Source of the DNA: Pteria penguin | Lineage: Eukaryota > Mollusca > Bivalvia > Pterioida > Pteriidae | Assembly (NCBI GenBank): GCA_035048485.1 | Contig: CM068581.1 | Location: forward strand, 5,856,430 to 5,920,429 | Direction of reading: 5' to 3' | Length of the DNA: 64,000 nt | Shown here: piece by piece, positions 47,209 through 60,622 of the stretch | Position numbering within the stretch: the stretch's first letter is position 1 | Layout of the letters: each line of letters opens with the position of its first letter | Notes under the pieces: model-generated | What the model was told of the DNA's origin: nothing | What the model saw: the letters and a program-made list of their open reading frames with translations, nothing else | Databases searched by the model: none | Made by a program: the position numbers and the translations under genes

Positions 47209-48792
47209 TCTGGTTCACTACTTACTTATCATACCAGTACTGAGCGAACAAGTGGTAAATCATTGTTTCACTACTTCCTTATCATTCCAGTACTGAGCGA
47301 ACAAGTGGTAAATCATTGTTTCACTAATTAAATATCATACCAGTAAATGAGTGAACAAGTGGTAAATCATTGTTTCACTACTCAATTATCATACCAGTAA
47401 CTGAGTGAACAATTGGTAAATCATTGTTTCATTACTTCCTTATCATACCAGTAACTGAGTGAACAAGTGGTAAATCATTGTTTCACTACTTCCCTATCAT
47501 ACCAGTAACTGAGTGAACAAGTGGTAAATCATTGTTTCACTACTTCAATATCATACCAGAAACTGAGTGAACAAGTGGTAAATCATTGTTTCACTACTTC
47601 CCTATCATACCAGTAACTGAGTGAACAAGTGGTAAATCATTGTTTCACTACTTCCCTATCATACCAGTAACTGAGCGAACAAGTGGTAAATCATTGTTTC
47701 ACTACTTCCTTATCATACCAGTAACTGAGCGAACAAGTGGTAAATCATTGTTTCACTATTTCCCTATCATACCAGTAACTGAACGAACAAGTGGTAAATC
47801 ATTGTTTCACTACTTCCTTATCATACCAGTAACTGAGTGAACAAGTGGTAAATCATTGTTTCACTACTTCCCTATCATACCAGTAACTGAGCGAACAAGT
47901 GGTAAATCATTGTTTCACTACTTCCTTATCATACCAGTAACTGAGTGAACAAGTGGTAAATCATTGTTTCACTACTTCCCTATCATACCAGTAACTGAGT
48001 GAACAAGTGGTAAATCATCGTTTCACTACTTCAATATCATACCAGTAACTGAGTGAACAAGTGGTAAATCATTGTTTCACTACTTAATAATCATACCAGT
48101 AACTGAGTGAACAAGTGGTAAATCATTGTTTCACTACTTCCCTATCATACCAGTAACTGAGTGAACAAGTGGTAAATCATTGTTTCACTACTTCCTTATT
48201 TTACCAGTAACTGAGTGAACAAGTGGTAAATCATTGTTTCACTACTCAATTATCATACCAGTAACTGAGTGAACAAGTGGTAAATCATTGTTTCACTACT
48301 TCCCTATCATACCAGTAACTGAGTGAACAAGTGGTAAATCATTGTTTCACTACTTCCCTATCATACCAGTAACTGAGTGAACAAGTGGTAAATCGTTGTT
48401 TCACTACTTCCTAATCATACCAGTAACTGAGTGAACAAGTGGTAAATCATTGTTTCACTACTTCTTTATCATACCAGTAACTGAGTAAACAAGTGGTAAA
48501 TCATTGTTTCACTACTTCCCTATCATACCAGTAACTGAGTGAACAAGTGGTAAATCATTGTTTCACTACTTCCCTATCATACCAGTAACTGAGTGAACAA
48601 GTGGTAAATCATTGTTTCACTACTTCCTTATCATACCAGTAACTGAGTGAACATGTGGTAAATCATTGTTTCACTACTTCTTTATCATACCAGTAACTGA
48701 GTGAACAAGTGGTAAATCGTTGTTTCACTACTTCCCTATCATACCAGTAACTGAGTAAACAAGTGGTAAATCATTGTTTCACTACTTCCCTA
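47209..48792. repeat. 54-bp minisatellite, about 29 copies
   Basis: Units of 54 bp with cores CATTGTTTCACTACTTCC, TATCATACCAGTAACTGAG and TGAACAAGTGGTAAAT. Highly regular, mainly GAG(T/C)GAACAAG and TTCC(C/T)TATC differences. As 54 is 18 codons, an open frame such as 47640-47840 arises passively. Confidence 0.97.
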
Positions 48793-49200
48793 TTGTTTCT
48801 ATGCTTCATTATCATAACATAAATGAATGAACATGTGTTAGGTTATTGGTTTCCTTCATCCTGATCTGTTCAGTTTCTGGCTGACCGTATGTCATTGCTT
48901 TCTGGATCTACATCCTGATAACACCAGCCGATGTGCGAGATCACTGTTCTCCCAACACGCTAGGATACGTTTCATTAACCGCACCAATTCAATGAAATAA
49001 TGAAACGCATTGGTTCCGATTTGTTCTAAATCCAAATTTAGAGTGCAAAAGAAATCATGTGAAATTTACTCCAAAATGTTCATCTAAACGTATCCTTATT
49101 TTTTAAACATGATGTAAACCGCAACATTCTTAGAACTAGCGTGCACAGAGTCGACTGAAGTAATGGTAGCGCTAGGGAGAGTGAAACAGACCCTTGGTCA
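48793..49200. other. Transition between related arrays; small inverted repeat
   Basis: Holds diverged monomer-like scraps (AACACCAGCCGATGTG near 48920). TAGGATACGTTT at 48961 and AAACGTATCCT at 49086-49096 form an 11-bp inverted repeat about 136 bp across, possibly a small MITE. No gene. Confidence 0.4.
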
Positions 49201-50785
49201 CAGCATTAGCCGTGTAATACGTCATACATTACCTATCGCCTGAACATACCAGTAGCCGTGTGAATACGTCATACATTACCTAACGCCTGAACATAACAGT
49301 AGCCGTGTGAATACGTCATACATTACCTATCGCCTGAACATACCAGTAGCCGTGTGAATATGTCATACATTACCTATCGCCTGAACATACCAGTAGCTGG
49401 GTGAATATGTCATACATTACCTATCCCCTGAACATACCAGTAGCCGTGTGAATATGTCATACATTACCTATCCCCTGAACATACCAGTAGCCGTGTGAAT
49501 ATGTCATACATTACCTATCGCCGGAACATACCAGTAGCCGTGTGAATACGTCATACATTACCTATCGCCTGAACATACTAGTAGCCGTGTGAATACGTCA
49601 TACATTACCTATCGCCTGAACATACCAGTAGCTGGGTGAATATGTCATACATTACCTATCCCCTGAACATACCAGTAGCCGTGTGAATATGTCATACATT
49701 ACCTATCGCCGGAACATACCAGTAGCCGTGTGAATACGTCATACATTACCTATCGCCTGAACATACCAGTAGCTGTGTGAATACGTCATACATTACCTAT
49801 CGCCTGAACATACCAGTAGCTGTGTAAATACGTCATACATTACCTATCGCCGGAACAAACTAGTAGCTGGGTGAATACGTCATACATTACCTATCTTCTG
49901 AACATACCAGTAGCCGTGTGAATATGTCATACATTACCTATCGCCGGAACATACCAGTAGCCGTGTGAATACGTCATACATTACCTATCGCCTGAACACA
50001 CCAGTAGCTGTGTGAATACGTCATACATTACCTATCGCCTGAACATACCAGTAGCTGGGTGAATTCGTCATACATTACCTATCGCCTGACCATACCAGTA
50101 GCTGTGTACATACCAGTAGCCGTGTGAATACGTCATACATTACCTATCGCCTGACCATACCAGTAGCTAAGTGAATACGTCATACATTACCTATCGCCTG
50201 AACATACCAGTAGCCGTGTGAATATGTCATACATTACCTACCGCCTGAACATACCAGTAGCCGTGTGAATACGTCATACATTACCTATCGCCTGAACATA
50301 CCAGTAGCTGGGTAAATACGTCATGCATTACCTATCGCCTGAACATACCGTATTATCCGTGTGAATACGTCATATATTACCTATCGTCTGAACATACCAG
50401 TAGCTGTGTGAATACGTCATACATTACCTATCGCCTGAACATACCAGTAGCCGTGTGAATACGTCATACATTACCTATCGCCTGAACATACCAGTAGCTG
50501 TATGAATACGTCATACATTACCTATCGCCTGAACATACCAGTAGCCGTGTAAATAAGTCATACATTACCTATCGCAGGAACATACCAGTAGCCGTGTGAA
50601 TACGTCATACATTACCTATCGCCTGAACATACCAGTAGCCGTGTGAATACGTCATACATTACCTAACGCCTGAACATAACAGTAGCTGTGTGAATACGTC
50701 ATACATTACCTATCGCCTGAACATACCAGTAGCCGTGTGAATATGTCATACATTACCTATCGCCTGAACATACCAATAGCTGGGG
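49201..50785. repeat. 47-bp minisatellite, about 34 copies
   Basis: Units of 47 bp with cores CATACCAGTAGCCGTGTGAA, TACGTCATACATTACC and TATCGCCTGAA. One short unit near 50099 (TGTGTACATACC) shows unequal deletion. Variant monomers with GTAGCTGGGTGAA recur in blocks. A further diverged monomer (CACACCAGAAGCTGGGTGGA) lies at about 50825. The CATACCAGTA-GTGAA block is shared with the 54-bp unit. Confidence 0.97.
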
Positions 50786-50869
50786 AACATTCCGGTGACG
50801 TCATTGATTCACCTCCGTTCAGATCACACCAGAAGCTGGGTGGAATAAGGCAGACATCACTTTTGATAT

Positions 50870-53123
<2,254 letters not shown>

Positions 53124-53529
53124 TGTACGTGTTTATTAAATTAATCCAAACATTACGCAGTAGAGTTCTTTAGGGGTGAATATAACTGCTTTATATCAAA
53201 GTTTTATTACTATGACTTTAATTTCTGTGCGCCACATACATGAAGCACTTCTGTCACGTGTGAAATAATGATGGAGTGCAGAACAAGAGACTAGTGGTAG
53301 TACTCTGACAAACCACCACCTCCTTTTAAAATTTCATTCGGCGTTTGTTATTACAACGTTTCCTACTGTAGTAAATAGGTCTGCTGTTTTCAGTTTTATT
53401 GTTATTATAATTTTTATAACTATTTCCAACCAATTACATTGAACTGAATTCAGTGTAAGAAACTACGGTGACCGTATTTGTTGAAATACATAGTAACTCA
53501 AGGGAGTAGCCTGGGAGAAAGCGGACAGG

Positions 53530-53530
<1 letters not shown>

Positions 53531-53601
<71 letters not shown>

Positions 53602-53612
53602 TGATGATGATA

Positions 53613-53643
<31 letters not shown>
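53531..53643. repeat. (AAT)23-(GAT)n compound microsatellite
   Basis: AAT repeats to about 53599, then GAT repeats with one GATAAT interruption. This creates poly-I, poly-M and poly-S/L frames. Confidence 0.97.
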
Positions 53644-53644
<1 letters not shown>

Positions 53645-53746
53645 AACAACAATAAATTTTTATACATATGCCCCTATGTTTTATTTTTTAAAGTAAATAC
53701 TTCAAATATTCTCAGAAATCGGGATTGAAGATAACAATTAATCAGG

Positions 53747-54078
53747 CCCAAGATCTAGCACGATAATATGATCACTAAGTGTCAAGATCTAGCACGAGAA
53801 TATGATCACTAAGAGTCAAGATCTAGCACGAAAATATTAACACTTAGAGTCAAGATCTAGCACGAAAATACTATCACTAATAGTCAAGATCTATAACGAA
53901 AATATGATCACTAAGTGTCAAGATCTAGCACGAAAATATGATCATTACGAATCAAGATCTAGCACGAAAATATGATCACTAAGAGTCAAGATCTAGCACG
54001 AAAATATGATCACTAAGAGTCAAGATCTAGCACGAAAATATTATTACTTAGAGTCAAGATCTAGCACGAAAATATTAA
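53747..54078. repeat. 34-bp minisatellite, about 10 copies
   Basis: Units of 34 bp with cores GTCAAGATCTAGCACGAAAA and TATGATCACTAAGA. Variants include TATTAACACTTAGA and TACTATCACTAATA. Confidence 0.95.
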
Positions 54079-54208
54079 TGGGATTTTCATTTTTCAATCA
54101 GTAAGTTTCAGGTTTTAAGTTTATTTATTTCTCATAATCGTTTACTAAACAACATCGAGAACATATACATGTATACATAATCATAATTTAAACGCATGCG
54201 CATGAATA

Positions 54209-54212
<4 letters not shown>

Positions 54213-54265
<53 letters not shown>

Positions 54266-54340
54266 ATATATATATATTACAATTACATACACATATACAT
54301 ACATACACCCACATACATACACCCACATACATATACACAA
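54213..54340. repeat. (AT)n followed by CATA-rich simple sequence
   Basis: (AT)n at 54213-54278, then imperfect ACATACACCC/ACATACAT to about 54340. It lies just beyond the presumed 3' end of the LINE fragment on the minus strand and may have grown from its tail. Confidence 0.93.
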
Positions 54341-54355
54341 ATGTATATAAATTTA

Positions 54356-55160
54356 GCCAGGAGGGCTTACCCTCTCACAAATGAATTTTATAAATTGAAA
54401 ACATGTACATTTTTACATGCAAACAATTCATAAAATTTCACAGTATTTAATCGGTTATAAAAAGATCTTGGAATATACATAGGTCTGCTTTGATATTTAC
54501 AACATAAAATATAGTGATATTCATCACCTATATCTTCTTTACACAATTTTTACACGATCTGTAGTTCGAAATCTGGCTAAGAAACATTTTCTTATTATTA
54601 GTTAACGATGAAGAAATGTAATTTCGACAGTTAAAAGATAAATTAATAAATAATTTGTGAATATTTCCTTTCGAGGATTTGTTGCAGTCATTTGAGCATG
54701 TTTATTTGAATTAATCTAATAATTTTTGTTTTATACTTATACAAATCAATTTTTCGTTAAATATGATAGCTTGATTCTAGATTTTACTCATTCCACAGCC
54801 ATCGAAAAGTGATCTAAGATTTTAACCATCTGGTTTCTATACCATTTCTGTGTTTTTATATAAAAGGTTATGAAAAATTGAACAATATTTTGATTGTTTG
54901 TCACGTATTTTACCCAGAAGTTAACAATTCTTGTTTAATATGAGTAACCATTGGCAGTCTTCCGAGCTCACCATATACCATAAAATTTGGAGTACTAGAT
55001 TTTAAATTTAGAAGTAATTTACAAAATTTTAGGTGAATTCTTTCGACAATATCAAGGTTACTAAAACCCAAAAAAGTAATATTGGAAAGTAATATTGGGG
55101 TAACAATTTTATCAAATAAATGCAATTGATCATCTATAGATAAATTCAAACATCTACCAA
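54356..55160 (-). pseudogene. 3' end of a LINE open reading frame, 5'-truncated
   Basis: An 80-codon piece at 55149-54910 (-) shows the post-RT C-terminal region of a non-LTR element: LFDKIVTPILLSN, FLGFSNLDIVERIHLKFCKL and STPNFMVYGELGRLPM. Further on, with frameshifts, come CKNCVK, then IGDEYHYI and CC (about 54590-54510), a zinc-knuckle-like C-x2-C...H...C motif typical of the extreme C terminus. AGAGGGTAAGCCCTCCTGGC just after it fits a LINE 3' UTR. Stops and frameshifts make it dead. It could be the same family as the RT at 40761-41925, with which it does not overlap. Confidence 0.85.
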
Positions 55161-55362
55161 AGCGAATTCAACAAATTTGTTACAACAGATTCAATTCGTT
55201 ATAATGAATTCCTCAAATTTGTTATAACGATTTAATTCGTTATAACGAATTCATCAAATTTGTTAAAACGAATTTTATCCTTTGTAACAAATTCAAGAAT
55301 TCGTTAAAACGAATTTAATCCGTTTTAACAAATTCAAGAAATCGTTATATCAAATTCAAAAA
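55161..55362. repeat. Cluster of near-palindromic TTCGTTATAACGAA-type repeats
   Basis: Some nine alternating copies of AATTCG(T)TATAACGAATTC-like and AAATTTGTTA(T/C)AAC-like words. At 55234-55251 there is a perfect 18-bp palindrome, AATTCGTTATAACGAATT. Units run in both orientations at about 20-24 bp spacing. The cluster begins where the LINE fragment ends. Confidence 0.8.
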
Positions 55363-56769
55363 TATTTTTGATAGGTCCTAAATGGGCTTCCGTAGTATAC
55401 CCTATATTTTATATTATAGGTGAATTTATTCTAAACTGTTTTAATTATATATATAAGCCTAAAACATATTTTAAAAAGGCCCTAGCAAATGTTGTGATCA
55501 AATTCGTCGCATTAAGTGAGATACGGCTGTCTAAAACGCGATGTTTGTAAGCAGAATGTTTACAACCAACTTATCAAGTGCTTTAATTCGGAAGTCGCAT
55601 CATGGAGGTAGATAAACTTGACGAGTAACTTTAAAAATCTTACTTCAAGTCTGCTAAAATTAGCATTTACTGAATTTTTTATTTTTGGAGTCTCCCCTCA
55701 TCGTATTTGTTTTGATTAAACTGTACAGGCGCAAAGTCAGTTTATGGTTGTATTTATTAAATACCCTCTTTATCTACGAAGTGTTTTCTTTCTATTTTGG
55801 TATCTCCGAAGGTTTGAAGCAACAAAAATGCTATGAATACAAAGTTGATAACTTCAGCCATACGAGAAAAATACAGTTTTTGTTTTATATGCCCTAATTT
55901 TTGAAATTATACCGAATTGTAGGGTATACAACTTTAAAATTAGTAAGAACATGGTGTAATTACTATAGCAAACGAGACCCCTTATGGTACTCTGCGGATA
56001 AGACCACTTTGTGGTATTATAGATGCACTTCATAGTATTATAGATACATCTGCCGTGCTCAATAGGTGCGATCCTTTACATATAGCAATCGTAATAATGC
56101 ACGCTTAACATAAAACTAAGACAATTAAAGCGTGTTACAGCATAAAAACCTGCAACAGATTGCGGCGTACGCTGACTAAATTGCATGTCGACATAATTGA
56201 TCGATAGACTTTAATTGCGATCTATGTGCTTAGTTAAGTCAATAGATTGACTCCCTAATACAGGTCAACATCTCGATTGCATAATGCTAAATCTCATTAT
56301 TAGAAATCGCGCACAATAGATCACTCACTAGCATGGGAAATTAATTTTCACCTGATGAGAGAATTTTTCTAATTATTCATTTCTTAATAGATCACTGTGT
56401 ACTTAGTTTTAACTAAATGACAGTACAATCATTTGAGTAAACAGGTGGGCACTCTGGCAATTACGTCAGCTATCGGTTTACTTTAAGATGTTCTGGAGCT
56501 ATAATCACTGGTATTGACACTACTCAGTAGGTGTCAGCAATATAGATCCCTAGGTACCCGAGGATACGCCTCTATCAAGTTAGCAATTTACGCTAACACC
56601 ATCGATTCATGAATTGATACTTCAAGAGATAGATACGGATTAAGGTGCTCTACGTCATAAGGATAAATGTGTTCTACATCATAACGTTATTAACAGCTCG
56701 CGGAGGGAGAAATACCACTGACATAACGAGTGGTAAGTACATAAGATAACGAGATGTATGTACATATCT
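55363..56769. other. No gene recognised
   Basis: A+T-rich. The part at 56180-56420 is dense in ATTA/TAAT words and ATCGAT/GATCGATAG motifs and could be a regulatory element, but nothing decisive is visible. Short frames at 55368-55550 and 55685-55897 have no domain. Confidence 0.35.
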
Positions 56770-57125
56770 GGCGTAGATCAGTCAGTGGTGCTAAACTTAT
56801 GTATGATGTGTCCCTCGCTCCGGCGTAGATCAGTCAGTGATGCTAACCTTATGTGTGATAGGTCCCGAGTTTTGGCGTAGATCAGTCAATAATGCTAACC
56901 TTATGTCTGATAGGTCCTGAATTCTGGCGTAGATCACGCAGTAATGCTAACCTTATGTGTAATAGGTCCCGAGTTCTGGCGTAGATCAGTCAGTAACGTT
57001 GGCCTTATGTGAAAAGTCCTTCGTCTTGGAGTAGATCACTCAGTGATGCTAACCTTATGTGTGATAGGTCCTGAATTCTGGCGTAGATCACTTAGTAATG
57101 CTAACCTAATCTGGATAGGTTCCCA
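56770..57125. repeat. 52-bp tandem repeat made of SINE/tRNA-like heads
   Basis: About seven units of roughly 52 bp with cores GGCGTAGATCAGTCAGTAAT, GCTAACCTTATGTGTGATAG and GTCCCGAGTTCT. Each keeps an A-box-like TAGATCAGTCAG. The eighth unit, at 57126, runs on into a complete B box and SINE body. Confidence 0.88.
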
Positions 57126-57395
57126 GTTCTGGCGTAGATCAGTCAGTAATGCTAACCGTTTGTGTGATAGGTCCAGAGTTCAAGCCCACTGGCGGGTCAA
57201 CTTCGAATGCGACAGTCCAACTCGAGACCGGCATCACCCGGTAGACAAAGCTCGTCAAACATCCCTCGCTCATTCGGATGGGACGCGTTGTATTGGTCTT
57301 CTGTACAATGCATCAGGTAGATGTATATATACTACATACACTATATACATGTAAGGGGAATCGTCTTGGCGTGATGTAAAACATAAAATGATCAT
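57126..57395 (+). mobile_element. Diverged tRNA-derived SINE continuous with the 52-bp array
   Basis: Head: A-box-like TAGATCAGTCAG and, about 40 bases on, AGTTCAAGCCC (B-box-like). Body: CATTCGGATGGGACG, CAATGCATCAGGTAGATG and GTGATGTAAAACAT, the same landmarks in the same order as the SINEs at 2273 and 8896. No (ATCA)n tail remains. The 103-codon frame at 57043-57354 crosses array and SINE and is not a gene. Confidence 0.65.
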
Positions 57396-57422
57396 AACGT
57401 TTTACCTACATTTCAAAACATA

Positions 57423-57448
57423 ATATATATATATATATATATATATAT
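57423..57448. repeat. (AT)13 microsatellite
   Basis: Perfect dinucleotide run. Confidence 0.96.
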
Positions 57449-58216
57449 CGCTCTGGCTAGATCGTGTACTAGATTTTATTCATACAGTATATATGTCTCT
57501 GATTCATAAATGTATATATATTCATACTACTCAATACAAAAGTCCCTATAAGTCATTGCGATACTTTTTATAGAACAGTTATTGACTTACTAAATTATTA
57601 GATTATTAGAATATGCAAATCATTTTCTATAAGTGTGAATCAAAATAAACAGAAGCACACATATGTAATATTATGTTACGACGTGTCATCGTATTGTGGA
57701 ATAGTATACATGCACCAAGGTCAAGGCAAATTACTGACGGCCAATTACCTAGATTAAAATCGACAAGATGAATGGAAGTACAGTAGATACAGTCCACATT
57801 TCACTGGATTGAGAAGTAATTAGGAATCAATGATGCATAAGGGAGGTACCGCTATGGCCCTCCAAACGACGGGCACCGTCACGAGATAATTAAATCACAG
57901 CCAGGTTGTTGAGCTTGGACGAGCGGACGACAATAGCAATTTATTGTACCTAATTGATTGATGGTTAAAATGATCAGTCAAAATGTTTTACCAACGGCAG
58001 TACAAAGGACATCTTTGGACAATTTACTGTGTGTGTAGGGACGAACGACAGAAAGTCATCATAGAAAGACAACATACAGCTAAGTCACACAGCGAAAGCT
58101 ATATAGGCGTAGTAAATAATCATATAGTGAATGAACATACAGTGAATTAAAAGGTAGTGAACGAACATGTAGTGAATAAAAGACTGATAACATCTCACGT
58201 CTAGATTGATTCCCCG
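57449..58216. other. No gene recognised
   Basis: A+T-rich. The stretch at 57835-57930 (GGAGGTACCGCTATGG, CACAGCCAGGTTGTTGAGC) is more G+C-rich but has no splice-bounded open frame. Confidence 0.4.
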
Positions 58217-59061
58217 CACCACACATAGGACATAACACATAATACATCTAACACAAAGCACACCCTACACGCAGTACATTTAACATAAAGGACACCTAAC
58301 ACATAGCACACCTGTGACATAGCACATCTAACACACATCAAACCTAGCTAACACATAACACACCTAACACATAGCACATCTGACACATAGGATACTTTAC
58401 ACACAGCACACCTAACACGCAGCACACTTAACACATAGCACACCTAACACATAACACACCTAACACATAGCACATCTGACACATAGGATACTTTACACAC
58501 AGCACACCTAACACGCAGCACACTTAACACATAGCACACCTAACACATAGCACACCCAACACATAGCACACATAACACACAGCAAACCTAACATATAACA
58601 CACCTAACACGCAGCATACCTAAGACATAGCACACTTAACACATAGGACACCTAATACATAGGGCACATAACACACCTAACGCATAGGACACCTAACACA
58701 GCACACCTAACACGCAGGACATCTACCATATAGGACACGTAACGCATAGCACATCTAACACATAGCACACCTTACACACAGCAAACCTTACACACAGCAC
58801 ACTCAACACGTAGGACACCTAGCACATAGCACACCTAACACATAGCACACCTAACACGTAACACATCTAACATAGCACACCTAACATAAAGCACACCTAA
58901 CAGCACCACTAACACGTAACACACCTAACATAGCACACCTAACACATAGCACACCTAACACGTAACACATCTAATATAGCATACCTAACACAAAACACTA
59001 ACACGTAACACACCTAACATAATACACCTAACACATAGCACATCTAACATATAACACACAT
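58217..59061. repeat. 16-bp A/C-rich minisatellite, about 50 copies
   Basis: Units near CACACCTAACACATAG, irregular (GCACACTTAACACGTAG and shorter forms), with strong strand bias (almost no G on the plus strand). Block duplication is visible: the stretch from 58361 recurs at about 58457. Confidence 0.92.
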
Positions 59062-59166
59062 GATATATTTCTTCGTCCGTTAAATTTTATTTGTTGAATC
59101 AGGTTAGTACTTAATAACATTGTTTTAAATAAACGGGTATAATCGTCAACTGCTGACCAGAATTTC

Positions 59167-59167
<1 letters not shown>

Positions 59168-59212
<45 letters not shown>

Positions 59213-59223
59213 GTCATCGTCAT
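59168..59223. repeat. (ATC)n microsatellite
   Basis: ATC repeats, perfect to about 59212, then two ATCGTC-type variants. Confidence 0.96.
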
Positions 59224-59510
59224 TATTGATTAGTATTGAGTCAGTGAGGTACACTGCTAAACTTTATATCCATATGTAGTTTCATTTTCGTGAAGGATGG
59301 CATTGGTTTTATACTAGCATGAATAAGTAACATATTTTGGCAAGTTTCCTTTATAATATTGCTAGTACCTAAATGGTGAATTTGCCAAATGTTAGAATAA
59401 AAATGTACGCCCGCTTACTACGCGCGTGATGCTTGTCTTGTATACCTATATAAAAGAATAGGAGAAGATAACTATGTATATCCAAGATTCGATATGACGT
59501 GATTATATAA

Positions 59511-60150
59511 CATAGCATGGTTATAATATGACCGACATTACGTGATTATATTATAGTATGACCGACATTACGTGATTATATTATAGTATGACCGACATTA
59601 CATGTTTATAGTATGACCGACATTACGTGATTATAGTATGACCGACATTACGTGATTATATTATAGTATGACCGACATTACGTGATTATATTATAGTATG
59701 ACCGACATTACATGATTATATTATAATATGACCGACATTACGTGGTTATATTATAGTATGACCGATATTACGTGATCATAGTATGACCGACATTACGTGA
59801 TTATAGTATGACCGACATTACGTGATTATAGTATGACCGACATTACGTGATTATAGTATGACCGACATTACGTGGTTATAGTATGACCGACATTACGTGA
59901 TTATAGTATGACCGACATTACGTGGTTATAGTATGACCGACATTACATGATTATATTATAGTATGACCGACATTACGTGATTATAGTATGACCGACATTA
60001 CGTGATTATAGTATGACCGACATTACGTGATTATAGTATGACCGACATTACATGATTATATTATAGTATGACCGACATTACATGATTAAATCATAGTATG
60101 ACCGACATTACATGGTTATAGTATGACCGACATTACGTGATTATATTATG
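59511..60150. repeat. 25/30-bp minisatellite, about 23 copies
   Basis: Core TATGACCGACATTACGTG with either ATTATAG (25 bp) or ATTATATTATAG (30 bp) as spacer. The long and short forms are mixed, so the 5-bp TATAT insertion has been gained or lost repeatedly. Confidence 0.95.
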
Positions 60151-60622
60151 GTTTACGTGTTGTATGTAGTATACGTATTGTATGCAGTTGACGGTTTACG
60201 TGTTGTATGTAGTTTATGTGATGTATGCGGTTGACGGTTTACGTATTGTATGTAGTATACGTGTTGTATGCGGTTGACGGTTTACGTGTTGTTTGTAGTA
60301 TACGTGTTGTATGCGGTTAACGGTTTACGTATTGTATGTAGTATACGTGTTGTATGCGGTTGACGGTTTACGTGTTGTATGTAGTATACGTGTTGTATGC
60401 GGTTGACGGTTTACGTGTTGTATGTAGTATACGTGTTGTATGCGGTTGGCGGTTTACGTGTTGTATGTAGTATACGTGTTGTATGCGGTTGACGGTTTAC
60501 GTGTTGTATGTAGTATACGTGTTGTATGCGGTTGGCTGTTTACGTGTTGTATGTAGTATACGTGTTGTATGCGGTTGACGGTTTACGAGTTGCGTGTCGT
60601 TCTTTACGTGATTATGCGGTTG
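60151..60622. repeat. 43-bp minisatellite, about 10 copies
   Basis: Units of 43 bp with two internal similar halves: GTTTACGTGTTGTATGTAGT and ATACGTGTTGTATGCGGTTG. It abuts the 25/30-bp array directly; both contain TTACGTG. Confidence 0.95.

Noticed and set aside
57043..57354. 103-codon frame
   Set aside because: Spans the 52-bp array and a SINE, so it is repeat-derived.
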